A stretch of 64,000 bases of DNA from Amycolatopsis alkalitolerans. Its GTDB lineage: Bacteria > Actinomycetota > Actinomycetes > Mycobacteriales > Pseudonocardiaceae. A program made the position numbers and the translations under genes. Where the stretch lies: positions 214,714 to 278,713 of the forward strand of contig NZ_VDFW01000006.1 in NCBI RefSeq assembly GCF_006152065.1, written 5' to 3'. The notes beneath the pieces are model-generated. The model was not told the DNA's origin and made no database searches. It saw only the letters and a program-made list of their open reading frames with translations. The stretch's first letter is position 1; each line of letters begins with the position of its first letter. Positions 15,731 through 26,329 of this stretch are shown here, piece by piece.

Positions 15731-17537
15731 GCAGGCCCGGCGGATGCGGTCCGGTGGGGAACCCGCCGCGGCCGAGGATCACCCACCGTATGTTCAGCCG
15801 CGCCACCGTCGCCCGCACCTGCGGGTTCGTGTCGTAGTCGCGGAAGTGCGCGGCCAGCAACGTGTACTCCGGCGTGGGCAGCGCGCGATCGAAATGCGCC
15901 GCCACGGTACGCACCCCGGTCAGCGCGTACGTCCACACCGAACCGTCGGCGCGGTCGTTCATCGCCCACTGCCCGGGTTTCGCGAGGCGCCCGAGTTCGA
16001 GCATCGCCTGCTCCTCGTCGTGGCTGACCGGGAGGTCGTCCTCGGCGATGCCGTCGTGCGGGCCGTATCCCGGTTGGATGATCGCCGCGTTCGCCGTCGT
16101 GTAGAGCTGGTTGCTCACCACGAAGAACCCGGCCAGCACGACGACCGCTGTCGCGGGCGCGAACCACCGCATCGTGAACCGGTCGCGCACCACGCGCTGC
16201 ACCTCCGCGAGCCCGTGCGCGGCCAGGACGCACAGCGGGATCGCGGCCATCGCGACCATCCGGGTCGGGTCGTTCCACCACGGCCGGGAAAGCGCTTTCA
16301 CCAGCGGGTTTCCCGAGGACAGCACGGCCACCGCGAACAGGCCCAGCAGTACCGCGGACGCGGTGATCCAGCGCAGTTCGCCGAGCCCGCGCCAGGCGAT
16401 CAGCCCGATCAGGAGTGCTGCGGAAAGCCACAGTTGCGCGTGCGGCTCGGTGCGCTGGAACGCGAGCAGGATGCCGACGGCCTTGTTCGTCGTGGTCTCG
16501 GTCGGCCAGCCGTTGTAGGGGAGGCTCCCCGAGGCGAGCCCGATCGCGCCGGACAGTTGCAGCCACGCCGCGACGAGACTCACCGCCGCGATCGGCAGCA
16601 GCCGCAGCAGGTTCCGGCCGATCGCGCGGTTGGCCAGCAGCGGCAGGGCGAACAGCAACCCGGCGAAGAGGGTCGACGAGTGGATCGTCAGCAGCCCGAT
16701 CATGCTCGCGGCGAGCAGGAAGCCCGTGTCGAGGCCCGGCCGCCGGAGGTACTCGCGCAACGCGACGGTGCCGAGGGGGGTGAGCGCGAGGCCCAGCACG
16801 AACGGCAGCAGCGGTCCGCCCAGCGAGTCATACAGCAGGGTCGCCGCCGCGACGCAGACCAGCGCGACTGCGCCCGCGAGCACCGCGCGCCCGTGAAACC
16901 GGCGCACCAGCACGACCAGGGACAACGCCAGCAGGCCCGGTAGCAGGAGGGTGTTCGCGTTGAGCACGACCGGGATCGGCGCGCCGGTCAGCCGCTCGAC
17001 GAGCGAGGCGACGAGGTGATAGGCGTTCGGGTAGAAAAGGCCGTGCGGGTACCAGTTCAGGGTCCCCATTCCGGTGAGGCTGCCGTCACCTGTTTCAGCG
17101 ATATACCGGATTCCGTCGGCGTGATAAACCGCGTCGAATCCCTGGGGAATCGCGGACAGTTCACCCATTCCGCGGAGAAGCGTGCGTGCCCCGATCGTGG
17201 CGGCGAACAGTGTGGACACCGCGACGGCCGTATGCCCGCGCCAGTCCCAGTGGTGTTCGCCGGGCGCCGGACGCCGGACGGCGAACGCGATCCCGGCGAA
17301 AACGAGCGTCGCCACCAGGAAACTCGGCAGGTTGAAGGGCACTCCGATGGTGGCGAACCAGGGCCCGGCGAGGCCCGCGACGCAATAGGTGAGCAGGGGC
17401 GCCATCCCCGCCAGCAGCCAGCCGCGGGCGCCCGCGAGCGCGGCGATCACCGCACCCGGTCCGAAGATCACCAGCAGATACGCCGCGATGGTCAGCAAAT
17501 TCCCGCCCCGAAAACAAAGAAACCGAATCGCGCGCAC
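15648..17537 (-). CDS. Polytopic membrane protein, probable DUF6541-type / GT-C-like
   Basis: About 629 residues with some 12-14 transmembrane segments in the first 470 residues and an extracytoplasmic C-terminal domain (EEQAMLELGRLAKPGQWAMND ... RWVILGRGG). The arrangement resembles actinobacterial DUF6541 and GT-C cell-envelope proteins. The loop after TM4 contains DAVYHADGIRYIAETGD, in the place where GT-C enzymes keep acidic residues. GTG 17537 has GGGGAAG upstream; TTG 17498 is an alternative. It is divergent from plsC with about 75 bp between. No enzymatic role can be assigned with certainty. Confidence 0.7.
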   Translation of the reverse strand: MRAIRFLCFRGGNLLTIAAYLLVIFGPGAVIAALAGARGWLLAGMAPLLTYCVAGLAGPWFATIGVPFNLPSFLVATLVFAGIAFAVRRPAPGEHHWDWRGHTAVAVSTLFAATIGARTLLRGMGELSAIPQGFDAVYHADGIRYIAETGDGSLTGMGTLNWYPHGLFYPNAYHLVASLVERLTGAPIPVVLNANTLLLPGLLALSLVVLVRRFHGRAVLAGAVALVCVAAATLLYDSLGGPLLPFVLGLALTPLGTVALREYLRRPGLDTGFLLAASMIGLLTIHSSTLFAGLLFALPLLANRAIGRNLLRLLPIAAVSLVAAWLQLSGAIGLASGSLPYNGWPTETTTNKAVGILLAFQRTEPHAQLWLSAALLIGLIAWRGLGELRWITASAVLLGLFAVAVLSSGNPLVKALSRPWWNDPTRMVAMAAIPLCVLAAHGLAEVQRVVRDRFTMRWFAPATAVVVLAGFFVVSNQLYTTANAAIIQPGYGPHDGIAEDDLPVSHDEEQAMLELGRLAKPGQWAMNDRADGSVWTYALTGVRTVAAHFDRALPTPEYTLLAAHFRDYDTNPQVRATVARLNIRWVILGRGGFPTGPHPPGLLNLDGLPFLRVAYRNADATVYQLLPGR

Positions 17538-17577
17538 CCTACTTCCCCGGGCATCTCCTTTCCGGCACCCCGGTGTA

Positions 17578-17606
17578 CTGACGAGTAACCTACGGTCGCG
17601 TAACCT
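17578..17606 (+). promoter_or_regulatory. Candidate promoter of the PlsC gene (leaderless)
   Basis: CTGACG (17578-17583), 17-bp spacer and TAACCT (17601-17606) end seven bases before ATG 17613. The ATG has no good Shine-Dalgarno, so the transcript is probably leaderless, as is common in actinomycetes. Confidence 0.4.
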
Positions 17607-17612
17607 GGTGGT

Positions 17613-18293
17613 ATGGCAGAGCTCGTGTACCCACCCGTGATCCTGTTCGCGAAGACCATGTTCCGGGTCCTCGATCTGAAACCGCGGGTCGAAGGCGGCG
17701 AGCGGCTGCCGCGGCGCGGAGGCGCGGTGATCGCGTGCAACCACGTCAGCTACCTCGACTTCGTCTTCTGCGGCTTCGGCGCGCTGCCGGCGAAGCGGCG
17801 GGTGCGGTTCATGGCGAAGGAGTCGGTGTTCCGGCACCGGATCTCCGGCCCGCTCATGCGCGGGATGCGGCATATCCCGGTCGACCGGAAGGCGGGCCGG
17901 GCCTCCTACGACGAGGCCGTCCGGCGGCTGCGGGCCGGCGAGGTGGTCGGCGTGTTCCCGGAGGCGACGATCAGCCCGTCGTTCACGGTCGAGCCGATCA
18001 AGTCCGGCGCGGTGCGGATGGCCGAGGAGGCGGGGGTGCCGGTGTTCCCGATGGCCGTCTGGGGGGGCCAGCGGCTGTGGACCAAGGGCCATCCGAAACG
18101 GCTGACGCAGCGGCACGTGCCGATCTCGATCCTGGTCGGCGAACCGCTCGGCGCCGGTGACGACCTGCGCACCCGGATGTCGCTGCTGCTGGACAAGGCG
18201 CAGGCGGAGTACCCCGACGAGCCGTCCGGCCCGGACGACCGCTGGTGGCTCCCCGCCCACCTCGGCGGCACCGCCCCCAAACCCCCTACCTGA
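17613..18293 (+). CDS. 1-acyl-sn-glycerol-3-phosphate acyltransferase (PlsC family)
   Basis: 226 residues. The acyltransferase motifs are NHVSYLDFVF (H-x4-D, motif I, near residue 45), a VDRK motif II region and FPEATISPSF (motif III). The family transfers an acyl chain to lysophosphatidic acid or a related acceptor at the membrane. M. tuberculosis has a cluster of such genes (Rv3814c-Rv3816c) near glf, and the same order, with a HAD gene in between, is seen here. A start seven bases after a -10-like TAACCT suggests leaderless translation. Confidence 0.85.
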   Translation: MAELVYPPVILFAKTMFRVLDLKPRVEGGERLPRRGGAVIACNHVSYLDFVFCGFGALPAKRRVRFMAKESVFRHRISGPLMRGMRHIPVDRKAGRASYDEAVRRLRAGEVVGVFPEATISPSFTVEPIKSGAVRMAEEAGVPVFPMAVWGGQRLWTKGHPKRLTQRHVPISILVGEPLGAGDDLRTRMSLLLDKAQAEYPDEPSGPDDRWWLPAHLGGTAPKPPT

Positions 18294-18305
18294 CGCCCCA
18301 CCCCG

Positions 18306-18357
18306 CGAGTCCGGCTTTCGCTACGCGCGTGTCCGGCTTTCGCCGCGCGCGAGTTCG
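18306..18357. repeat. Short direct repeats in the plsC/HAD convergent spacer
   Basis: The 68-bp spacer carries GTCCGGCTTTCG twice, 22 bp apart, each followed by a GCGCG run, and a third weaker GAGTTCGG end. It may be a small dispersed intergenic element or a weak terminator. No gene is present. Confidence 0.4.
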
Positions 18358-18361
18358 GCCC

Positions 18362-19177
18362 TCAGAACCAGCGTTCGAGGACCTGGGCCACGCCGTCCTC
18401 GGTGTTCGGTCCGGTGATCTCGTCGGCCGCCTCGCGTACGGCCGGATGGGCGTTCGCCATGGCCACACCGTGCCCCGCCCACCGCAGCATCGCCACGTCG
18501 TTGGGCATGTCGCCGAACGCGATGATCCGCTCGGCCGGCACACCGAGCCGCGCCGCGACTTCGGCGAGTCCGGTCGCTTTCGTGATCCCGCGCGCGGAGA
18601 TCTCGATCAGCCCCGAGCCCGCGGAGAAGGTGATGTCCACGGACTCGTCGAGCACCGCGCCGACCGCCTCGGCCATCTCGTCCGAGGTCATCCCGGGCCT
18701 GGACACCAGCAGTTTCATCGCCGGATGGCCGACGATCTCACCCCGGGTCACCCGCATGCCCTCGCCGTCGCCCCATGGGTTGCGGAAGCTGTCCTCGATG
18801 ACGAGATTGCCGATGTCCGAGTCGAGCGCGTGCTTGCCGATGCGCTCGGCCGCGAACCCGCAGCGCGGCAGCGCCCGCGCCACCTCGGCCACCACCTCGC
18901 GCAGGAGCATCGGCTCGAGCAGGCCGTTCACCTCGGCCACGAGGTCCTCGCCGATGTCGTACAGCACGGCACCGTTCGCGCACACCGCGTAACCGGTCAG
19001 GCCGGCGGGTTCGGCGACGGACGGGATCCAGCGCGGCGGCCTGCCGCTGGCCAGCACGAGCGGCACGCCCGCGTCGGCCACCCGGCGGACGACGGCCAGC
19101 GTCCGCGAGGACAGCCGTTCGTAGGTGTCCAGCAGCGTGCCGTCGACGTCCGAGGCGATCAACAGGGGTTGCTCCAC
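18362..19177 (-). CDS. HAD-superfamily Cof-type phosphatase
   Basis: 271 residues. Motif I DVDGTLLD at residues 10-17, motif II VLASGR near 43-48, motif III Lys in ITKATGL, and motif IV FGDMPNDVAM, all of the Cof/IIB subclass. These enzymes hydrolyse sugar phosphates or other small phosphoesters in the cytosol. GTG 19177 is chosen because the HAD fold begins directly after it. The corresponding M. tuberculosis gene, Rv3813c, also sits near glf. It is divergent from the LLM-class gene. Confidence 0.85.
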   Translation of the reverse strand: MEQPLLIASDVDGTLLDTYERLSSRTLAVVRRVADAGVPLVLASGRPPRWIPSVAEPAGLTGYAVCANGAVLYDIGEDLVAEVNGLLEPMLLREVVAEVARALPRCGFAAERIGKHALDSDIGNLVIEDSFRNPWGDGEGMRVTRGEIVGHPAMKLLVSRPGMTSDEMAEAVGAVLDESVDITFSAGSGLIEISARGITKATGLAEVAARLGVPAERIIAFGDMPNDVAMLRWAGHGVAMANAHPAVREAADEITGPNTEDGVAQVLERWF

Positions 19178-19221
19178 ACGCCCATTGTCCCTTTGCCACC
19201 GGCGACCGATAGCGTGCTCAG

Positions 19222-20124
19222 GTGCGCGTTGGCATTGTGATTCTCCCCGAGGACCGGTGGTGGGCCGCCGAGCCCAAGTGGCGGGCGGCCGAGGAATACG
19301 GCTTCGACCACGCCTGGACCTACGACCACCTGGGCTGGAGATCACTGGTCGACGGCCCGTGGTTCAGCGCCGTGCCCACCCTGACCGCCGCCGCCACCGT
19401 CACCTCCACCATCCGCCTCGGCACCTTCGTCGCCTCCCCGAACTTCCGGCATCCCGTCCCGTTCATGCGGGAGCTGATCACCGTCGACGACATCGCCGAC
19501 GGCCGCCTCATCCTCGGCATCGGCGCGGGTGGCCTGGGCTATGACACTCAGGTGCTCGGCGACCCGGACCTGTCCGCGCGGCAGCGGGCCGACCGGTTCG
19601 CCGAGTTCACCGAGGCGCTCGACGGCCTGTTCAGCACCGACAAGTTCGACTACAAGGGCGAGTACTACCGGGCCGTCGGCGTCCGCAACCTGCCCGGCCC
19701 GGTCCAGCGGCCGCGGGTGCCGTTCCTGATCGCCGCGAACGGGCCGCGCGGGATGCGGCTCGCCGCCCGGTACGGCATGGGCTGGGTCACCACCGGCGCG
19801 CTGCCGGACGATCCCGAGCGCGGCGGCTCGCTCGAGAAGTGGTGGCAGCTGATCGGTGAGCTGTCCGCCCGCTTCGACGAGGTCCTCGGCGAAACCGGCC
19901 GGAACCGGGCGGACGTCCATCGCTACCTCAGCCTCGATGCGGCCCCGGTCTTCTCCCTGTCCAGCGTCGAGGCGTTCACCGACGCCGCGGGCCGGGCGGC
20001 GGAACTCGGCTTCACCGACATCGTCACGCACTGGCCACGCTCCAGCGGCCCCTACGCGGGGCGGGAAACGGTGCTCGAACACGTGGTGTCGGATGTGTTG
20101 CCCGGGTTAAGGGGTACCCCTTAA
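19222..20124 (+). CDS. LLM-class F420-dependent oxidoreductase
   Basis: 300 residues, luciferase-like TIM barrel. RVGIVILPEDRW at the start, the DHAWTYDHL strand, RLGTFVASPNFRHP and DDIADGRLILGIGAGG are typical of the actinobacterial F420-dependent group. Members oxidise alcohols or sugars or reduce diverse substrates with coenzyme F420; the specific reaction is unknown. It begins with GTG and lies 45 bp from the divergent HAD gene. A separate unit from glf is likely. Confidence 0.83.
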   Translation: MRVGIVILPEDRWWAAEPKWRAAEEYGFDHAWTYDHLGWRSLVDGPWFSAVPTLTAAATVTSTIRLGTFVASPNFRHPVPFMRELITVDDIADGRLILGIGAGGLGYDTQVLGDPDLSARQRADRFAEFTEALDGLFSTDKFDYKGEYYRAVGVRNLPGPVQRPRVPFLIAANGPRGMRLAARYGMGWVTTGALPDDPERGGSLEKWWQLIGELSARFDEVLGETGRNRADVHRYLSLDAAPVFSLSSVEAFTDAAGRAAELGFTDIVTHWPRSSGPYAGRETVLEHVVSDVLPGLRGTP

Positions 20125-20140
20125 CCAGCGGCCGGTGTGA

Positions 20141-21911
<1,771 letters not shown>

Positions 21912-21921
21912 GGAAAGCTTC

Positions 21922-22884
21922 GTGACGAAATCAGTGAACGAGACCGGTGTGGACGCCGCGCCGGCCGTCGAGAGCGAACTGGAGACCACTGCGGCCGAGG
22001 TCAAGCGCGGCCCGGTCCGGATAGCGCTGGGCGTGCTCAAGACCGCCCGCCCGCGCCAATGGGCGAAGAACGTGCTCGTCTTCGTCGCGCCGTTCACCGC
22101 GGCCCAGATCACCAACGGCGGGGTGCTGGTCGACGCACTGATCGCGTTCGTGGCCTTCTCCCTCGTCGCCTCCTCGGTGTACCTGATCAACGACGCGATC
22201 GACGTCGAAGCGGACCGGGCGCATCCGACGAAGCGCAACCGGCCCATCGCCGCCGGGGTCGTGCCGGTCCCGCTGGCCTACGCCGCGGCGGTGCTCTTCT
22301 TCGCGGTCGGCCTCGGTTTGTCCTTCCTGGCGAGCCCGCAGCTGGCGATCGTGCTGGGCGTGTACGAGGCGGTTCAGCTGGGCTACTGCTTCGGCCTCAA
22401 GCACCAGCCGGTGGTGGACCTGTCCATCGTCAGCTCCGGTTTCCTGATGCGGGCCATGGCCGGCGGTGTCGCCGCCGGGATCCTGCTCTCCCAGTGGTTC
22501 CTGCTGGTGACCGCCTTCGGCTCGCTGTTCATGGTCGCGGGCAAGCGGTACGCCGAGATCATGCTGTTCGAGCGCACCGGCGCGAAGATCCGCGCGTCGC
22601 TGAAGAAGTACTCGGCCAGCTACCTGCGCTTCGTGTGGGCGACCGCGGCGGCGATCCTGATCATGTCGTACTCGCTGTGGGCGTTCACCCTCCGCGAGGG
22701 CGCGCACGGCTCGATCTGGCCGATGATCTCGATGGTCCCGTTCGTCATCGCGGTGCTGCGCTACGCCGTCGACGTCGACGGCGGCACGGCCGGTGAGCCC
22801 GAGGAGATCGTGCTCAAGGACCGCGTCCTGCAGGTGCTGGGCGTGTTCTGGGTCGCCACGCTCGCGGTGACGTTCTACCTGTGA
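21922..22884 (+). CDS. ubiA: Decaprenyl-phosphate phosphoribosyltransferase (DPPR synthase, UbiA family)
   Basis: 320 residues, about eight to nine transmembrane helices. The UbiA acidic motif NDAIDVEADRAHPTKRNRP (split: NDAIDVEAD then HPTKRNRP) is near residue 90; the KRNRP end is characteristic of the DPPR branch. A second acidic loop, DLSIVSSGFLMRAMAGG, follows. The enzyme joins decaprenyl phosphate to PRPP, the first committed step to decaprenyl-phospho-arabinose. GTG 21922 has GGGAAAG upstream. The 3' end overlaps aftA by GTGA. Confidence 0.92.
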   Translation: MTKSVNETGVDAAPAVESELETTAAEVKRGPVRIALGVLKTARPRQWAKNVLVFVAPFTAAQITNGGVLVDALIAFVAFSLVASSVYLINDAIDVEADRAHPTKRNRPIAAGVVPVPLAYAAAVLFFAVGLGLSFLASPQLAIVLGVYEAVQLGYCFGLKHQPVVDLSIVSSGFLMRAMAGGVAAGILLSQWFLLVTAFGSLFMVAGKRYAEIMLFERTGAKIRASLKKYSASYLRFVWATAAAILIMSYSLWAFTLREGAHGSIWPMISMVPFVIAVLRYAVDVDGGTAGEPEEIVLKDRVLQVLGVFWVATLAVTFYL

Positions 22885-24824
22885 CGACGACGCTGGCGCC
22901 GCACGCGCGGACGGACACGGTGCCCGCGCCGGAAGAGCCGCGCCTCACGCGGCTTTCGCTCGGCCGGACGGTCGCCGAACTGGTGCTCGGCAGCGTGCTC
23001 GCCGTCGTGCTGAGCCTGCTGTTGCAGGTCGCGGCGAGCCATATCGGCACCGACCCGGGCACCTACGTGCCGCTCGCGCTGGTCGATCTCGCCGGCGCGG
23101 TCATCCTGCTGGCGGTGTTCGCCCTGCTCGGCTGGGGCTGGGCCCGTCGCTGGCCGTCCTGGGTGAAGCTCGCCGGGGCATGGGCGGCACTGGCGGCGCT
23201 GGCCACCCTGCTGCTCGCGATCCCGCTGCAGGCCACCCGCTTCTTCCTCGGCGGCTCGGCCGTCGACAACACGTTCCGCCTCCAGTACATGGAGCGGATG
23301 GCCAGCAACGGGATGGCCGGCTCTCTTCCCGATATGAACTACCACGGGATCGCGCCGTACTACCCGGGCGGCTGGTTCTGGCTCGGCGGGCGGTTCGCGA
23401 ACCTGCTCGGCTGGGACGGCTGGGCCGCCTACAAGCCGTACGCCATCTTGTGGATCGCACTCGGCTCGGTCGTCGCGTTCGTGCTGTGGAGCCTCGTCGT
23501 CAGCCGGCGGCTCGCGCTGCTCGCCTCGATCGCGACCGTGTTCGCCGGTTTCCTGTCCGCGTCGGTCGACGAGCCGTACGCGTGGCCGACCGTAGCCTGG
23601 CTGCCGCCGGTCGCCGTGCTCGCCTGGCTGGTGTTCCGCCGCCGTGGCCGTGTCCCGGCGTGGCCGCTCGTGCTGATCGGCGTGTACCTGGGTTTCGCCG
23701 GGATCACCTACACCCTGCACCTCGTGCTCGGCGTGCTCGCCGTGGTGGTGCTCGCGATCGTGGCCGGGGTGCTCGCCGTGCGCCGCGGCGCGGCAGCCGG
23801 GGCGACGGCGAAGCGGCTGTTCCCGCGGCTGGTCGTGATGGGCGCCGTGACGCTGGTGCTCTCGTTGGTCACCTGGGGGCCGTTCATCCTCGCGGGCGGG
23901 CTGGGCAAGCCGAACGCCGCCGCGCATTTCCTTCCCGAAAGCAGCGCGACGTTCCCGACGCCGTTCGAACCGACGAGCGTGTTCGGTTTCCTGTGCCTGG
24001 CGGGGCTGGTCTGGATGGTGCTGCGGGTGCGCCGGAGCCCGGTCGCGTTCAGCCTGCTGACCGTCGCCGCGCTGGTGTACGTGTGGTTCGGGCTTTCGAC
24101 GCTGGCGCTGGTGGCGCACACCACGCTGCTGGCGTTCCGGTTCATCGTCACGATCGACACCGTGTTCGCCGTCGCGGGCGTGTTCGCCGCGGTGGACCTG
24201 CTGCGATCCGTGCCCAAGTTGTTCCGTGACAGGCAGGCCGTCCTCGTCACCGGGTTCGTGCTGGCTTTCGCCGCGGCGGTGTCGCTCGCGCAGTCGAGCG
24301 TGAAGTCGACGTCGTCCCTGGTCCAGACCGCGGAGTCGGACTACTACGCCAACGGCTACAACGCGAAGGGCCAGCACGACCCGAGCCAGGACGGCGCCTG
24401 GACCGGTGAACTGATCAGCACGATCGACCAGTTGTCGGGCCGGCCCCGCACGGAGAACGTCGTGCTCTCGTCCTACGACCGGCTGCTGTCGTTCGCCCCG
24501 TACTGGGGTTTCCAGCAGACCACCCCGCAGTACGCGAATCCGCTTGCCGAGTACGCGAAACGCAACGCGGAGATCAAGTACTGGGCCGCTTCGGCCGACT
24601 CCGCGGAGTTGCTCCAACGGCTCGCCTCGAGCCCGTACGATCCGCCGAACGTGTTCGTGCTCCGGGCCGACAATGGCAAGTATGCGGCATACGTCGCGTC
24701 CGACTCGTTCCCGCAGGCGTCTCCGGTGGCCGTGGAGAAGGTCGACTTCGATCCGGCGCTGTTCGATTCGCCACGGTTCGCCCGACGGGATGTCGGTCCC
24801 TTCGTCGTCGTCGCGCAGCGGTGA
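22881..24824 (+). CDS. aftA: Galactan 5-O-arabinofuranosyltransferase AftA (GT85)
   Basis: 647 residues. About eleven TM segments are followed by an extracytoplasmic C-terminal domain of some 160 residues. The AftA landmarks are seen: FFLGGSAVDNTFRLQYMERM near residue 130, NYHGIAPYYPGGWFWLGGR, and the ending FARRDVGPFVVVAQR. AftA adds the first arabinofuranose residues onto galactan from decaprenyl-phospho-arabinose outside the membrane. It is translationally coupled to ubiA, which supplies the donor pathway. In M. tuberculosis aftA lies beside dprE2 instead, so the gene order differs. Confidence 0.88.
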   Translation: MTTTLAPHARTDTVPAPEEPRLTRLSLGRTVAELVLGSVLAVVLSLLLQVAASHIGTDPGTYVPLALVDLAGAVILLAVFALLGWGWARRWPSWVKLAGAWAALAALATLLLAIPLQATRFFLGGSAVDNTFRLQYMERMASNGMAGSLPDMNYHGIAPYYPGGWFWLGGRFANLLGWDGWAAYKPYAILWIALGSVVAFVLWSLVVSRRLALLASIATVFAGFLSASVDEPYAWPTVAWLPPVAVLAWLVFRRRGRVPAWPLVLIGVYLGFAGITYTLHLVLGVLAVVVLAIVAGVLAVRRGAAAGATAKRLFPRLVVMGAVTLVLSLVTWGPFILAGGLGKPNAAAHFLPESSATFPTPFEPTSVFGFLCLAGLVWMVLRVRRSPVAFSLLTVAALVYVWFGLSTLALVAHTTLLAFRFIVTIDTVFAVAGVFAAVDLLRSVPKLFRDRQAVLVTGFVLAFAAAVSLAQSSVKSTSSLVQTAESDYYANGYNAKGQHDPSQDGAWTGELISTIDQLSGRPRTENVVLSSYDRLLSFAPYWGFQQTTPQYANPLAEYAKRNAEIKYWAASADSAELLQRLASSPYDPPNVFVLRADNGKYAAYVASDSFPQASPVAVEKVDFDPALFDSPRFARRDVGPFVVVAQR

Positions 24825-24834
24825 CAATGGCGGG

Positions 24835-26268
24835 GTGAGAACGTCGTGGTGGCTGCCGGTGGCCGCCGCGCTCGTGTCGGTGCTGACCTTCCTGGCAGCC
24901 AAGGACAGTCTCACCGACGACGCGTACATCACGCTCGACTACGCGAAGAATCTTGCGGTGCACGGCGAATGGGCGCTGATCCCCGGCGTGCCCGCGAACA
25001 CCGCGACTTCGCCGCTGAACGTCGCGCTGCTCGGGTTCGTCACGTTCCTGACCAGGATTTCCGGGGCAGCGCATCCGGTGGTCGCGCTCGGCCTCGTCGA
25101 CGCCGGTGTCAGCGCCGTGCTCGGCTGGGCCTGGGCGAGAACGGGGCGGCCGGCACTGGCGGCCGCGGCCGGCACGGCGTTGATCCTGCTCAACCCGATA
25201 CTGCTGTCGGCGCTGGGGATGGAGGTCCTGCTCATCGCCGCGATGCTGGTGCTCCTGGTCGCGTTCGCCGACCGGCCGGTGGCGTTCGGCATCCTTTCCG
25301 GGCTGGCCGTGCTGACCCGTCTCGACCTGATCCTGTTCGTCGTGGCGATCGGCCTCTGCGCGCCCGCGATCCGGCGGCGGGCCTGGCGCGTGCTGGGCCT
25401 GCTCGGGCTCATCGTGCTGCCCTGGTTCCTGTTCAGCTGGCTGTACTTCGGCTCGGCCGTGCCGGACACGCTCGTCATCAAGCAACTGCAGAAATCCTTC
25501 GGCGGCAACGGTTACCTCGAAACCGGTCTGCGTCTGATGTGGAGTTCCGACCCGCTTGCCGTGTTCAGTTTCGCCCCGGCGGAACTGGGTGTGCTGGCGG
25601 TGCTCGCGAGCCTGCCGTGGAGGGGCCGGGCCCCCGTCAGGGGGCTGGAGACAACACTGCGTCGCCGGCTGGCTCCGTTCATCGGGCTCGGGCTCGGCGG
25701 GATCGCCTACTACGCGCTGTACTCGATGCTCGGGGTGCCGCCGTACCACTGGTACTACGTGCCGCCGGTGGTCGCGTTGAGCGCGGCGGCCGCGGGCGTG
25801 GCACTGCCGCGGATCCCGCACGCGGGTGTGCTGGTGCTCGCCACGGCACTCGTCGCCGGGTACGCGCCGGCGTTCACGCGGCCGGTGCCGTGGGAGGCGC
25901 CGCCGTACTTCGGAAACTGGGCCAGCGCGCGGGATTACGCGCGCGTCGGCCGGGAACTGGCCGAACGCGTGCCGGGCGCGGCGGTGGGGTCGCCGGGCGA
26001 GATCGGCACGCTCGCGTACTTCTGCGACTGCCGGATCATCGACGGATTTTCCGATCCGGGACTGCTCGGACCCGAGATCAGGCAACGAATTGACAACGCG
26101 AGCCCGGTCGTGGCGTGGCTCTTCCGCGTCAACTACGCCAATTTCGACTGGTCGAGGCGGCCGATACGGCTGGGCTACCAGCTGCGCTACCTGCCAGGAC
26201 CCGGCCAGTGGCAGGTGTTCTCGGTCGCGAAGGGTGTCGGGCACTTCACGCTGGAGCCAATTCGCTGA
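24835..26268 (+). CDS. GT-C membrane glycosyltransferase (AftB-like candidate)
   Basis: 477 residues, roughly ten TM helices and a short outer C-terminal domain. The first outer loop carries the GT-C acidic pair in TDDAYITLDYAKN (about residue 24-36) and PANTATSPLNV, similar in placement to the DDG...NTSTAW region of mycobacterial AftB. It follows aftA by 10 bp, so it is in the AG operon. A role in adding arabinose from decaprenyl-phospho-arabinose is plausible. AftB identity is not certain, because another GT-C gene at 27095 competes for it. Confidence 0.75.
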   Translation: MRTSWWLPVAAALVSVLTFLAAKDSLTDDAYITLDYAKNLAVHGEWALIPGVPANTATSPLNVALLGFVTFLTRISGAAHPVVALGLVDAGVSAVLGWAWARTGRPALAAAAGTALILLNPILLSALGMEVLLIAAMLVLLVAFADRPVAFGILSGLAVLTRLDLILFVVAIGLCAPAIRRRAWRVLGLLGLIVLPWFLFSWLYFGSAVPDTLVIKQLQKSFGGNGYLETGLRLMWSSDPLAVFSFAPAELGVLAVLASLPWRGRAPVRGLETTLRRRLAPFIGLGLGGIAYYALYSMLGVPPYHWYYVPPVVALSAAAAGVALPRIPHAGVLVLATALVAGYAPAFTRPVPWEAPPYFGNWASARDYARVGRELAERVPGAAVGSPGEIGTLAYFCDCRIIDGFSDPGLLGPEIRQRIDNASPVVAWLFRVNYANFDWSRRPIRLGYQLRYLPGPGQWQVFSVAKGVGHFTLEPIR

Positions 26269-26329
26269 CGCCGTTAGCCCCACGTAAAATCCTGCGGCAA
26301 GTGGTCGGGGAACACAGCAAAGGGGCGTC

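Noticed and set aside
22875..24932. Long minus-strand frame (about 685 codons) opposite aftA
   Set aside because: Composition RQHHDEPG-rich without domain; aftA on the plus strand is clearly real.
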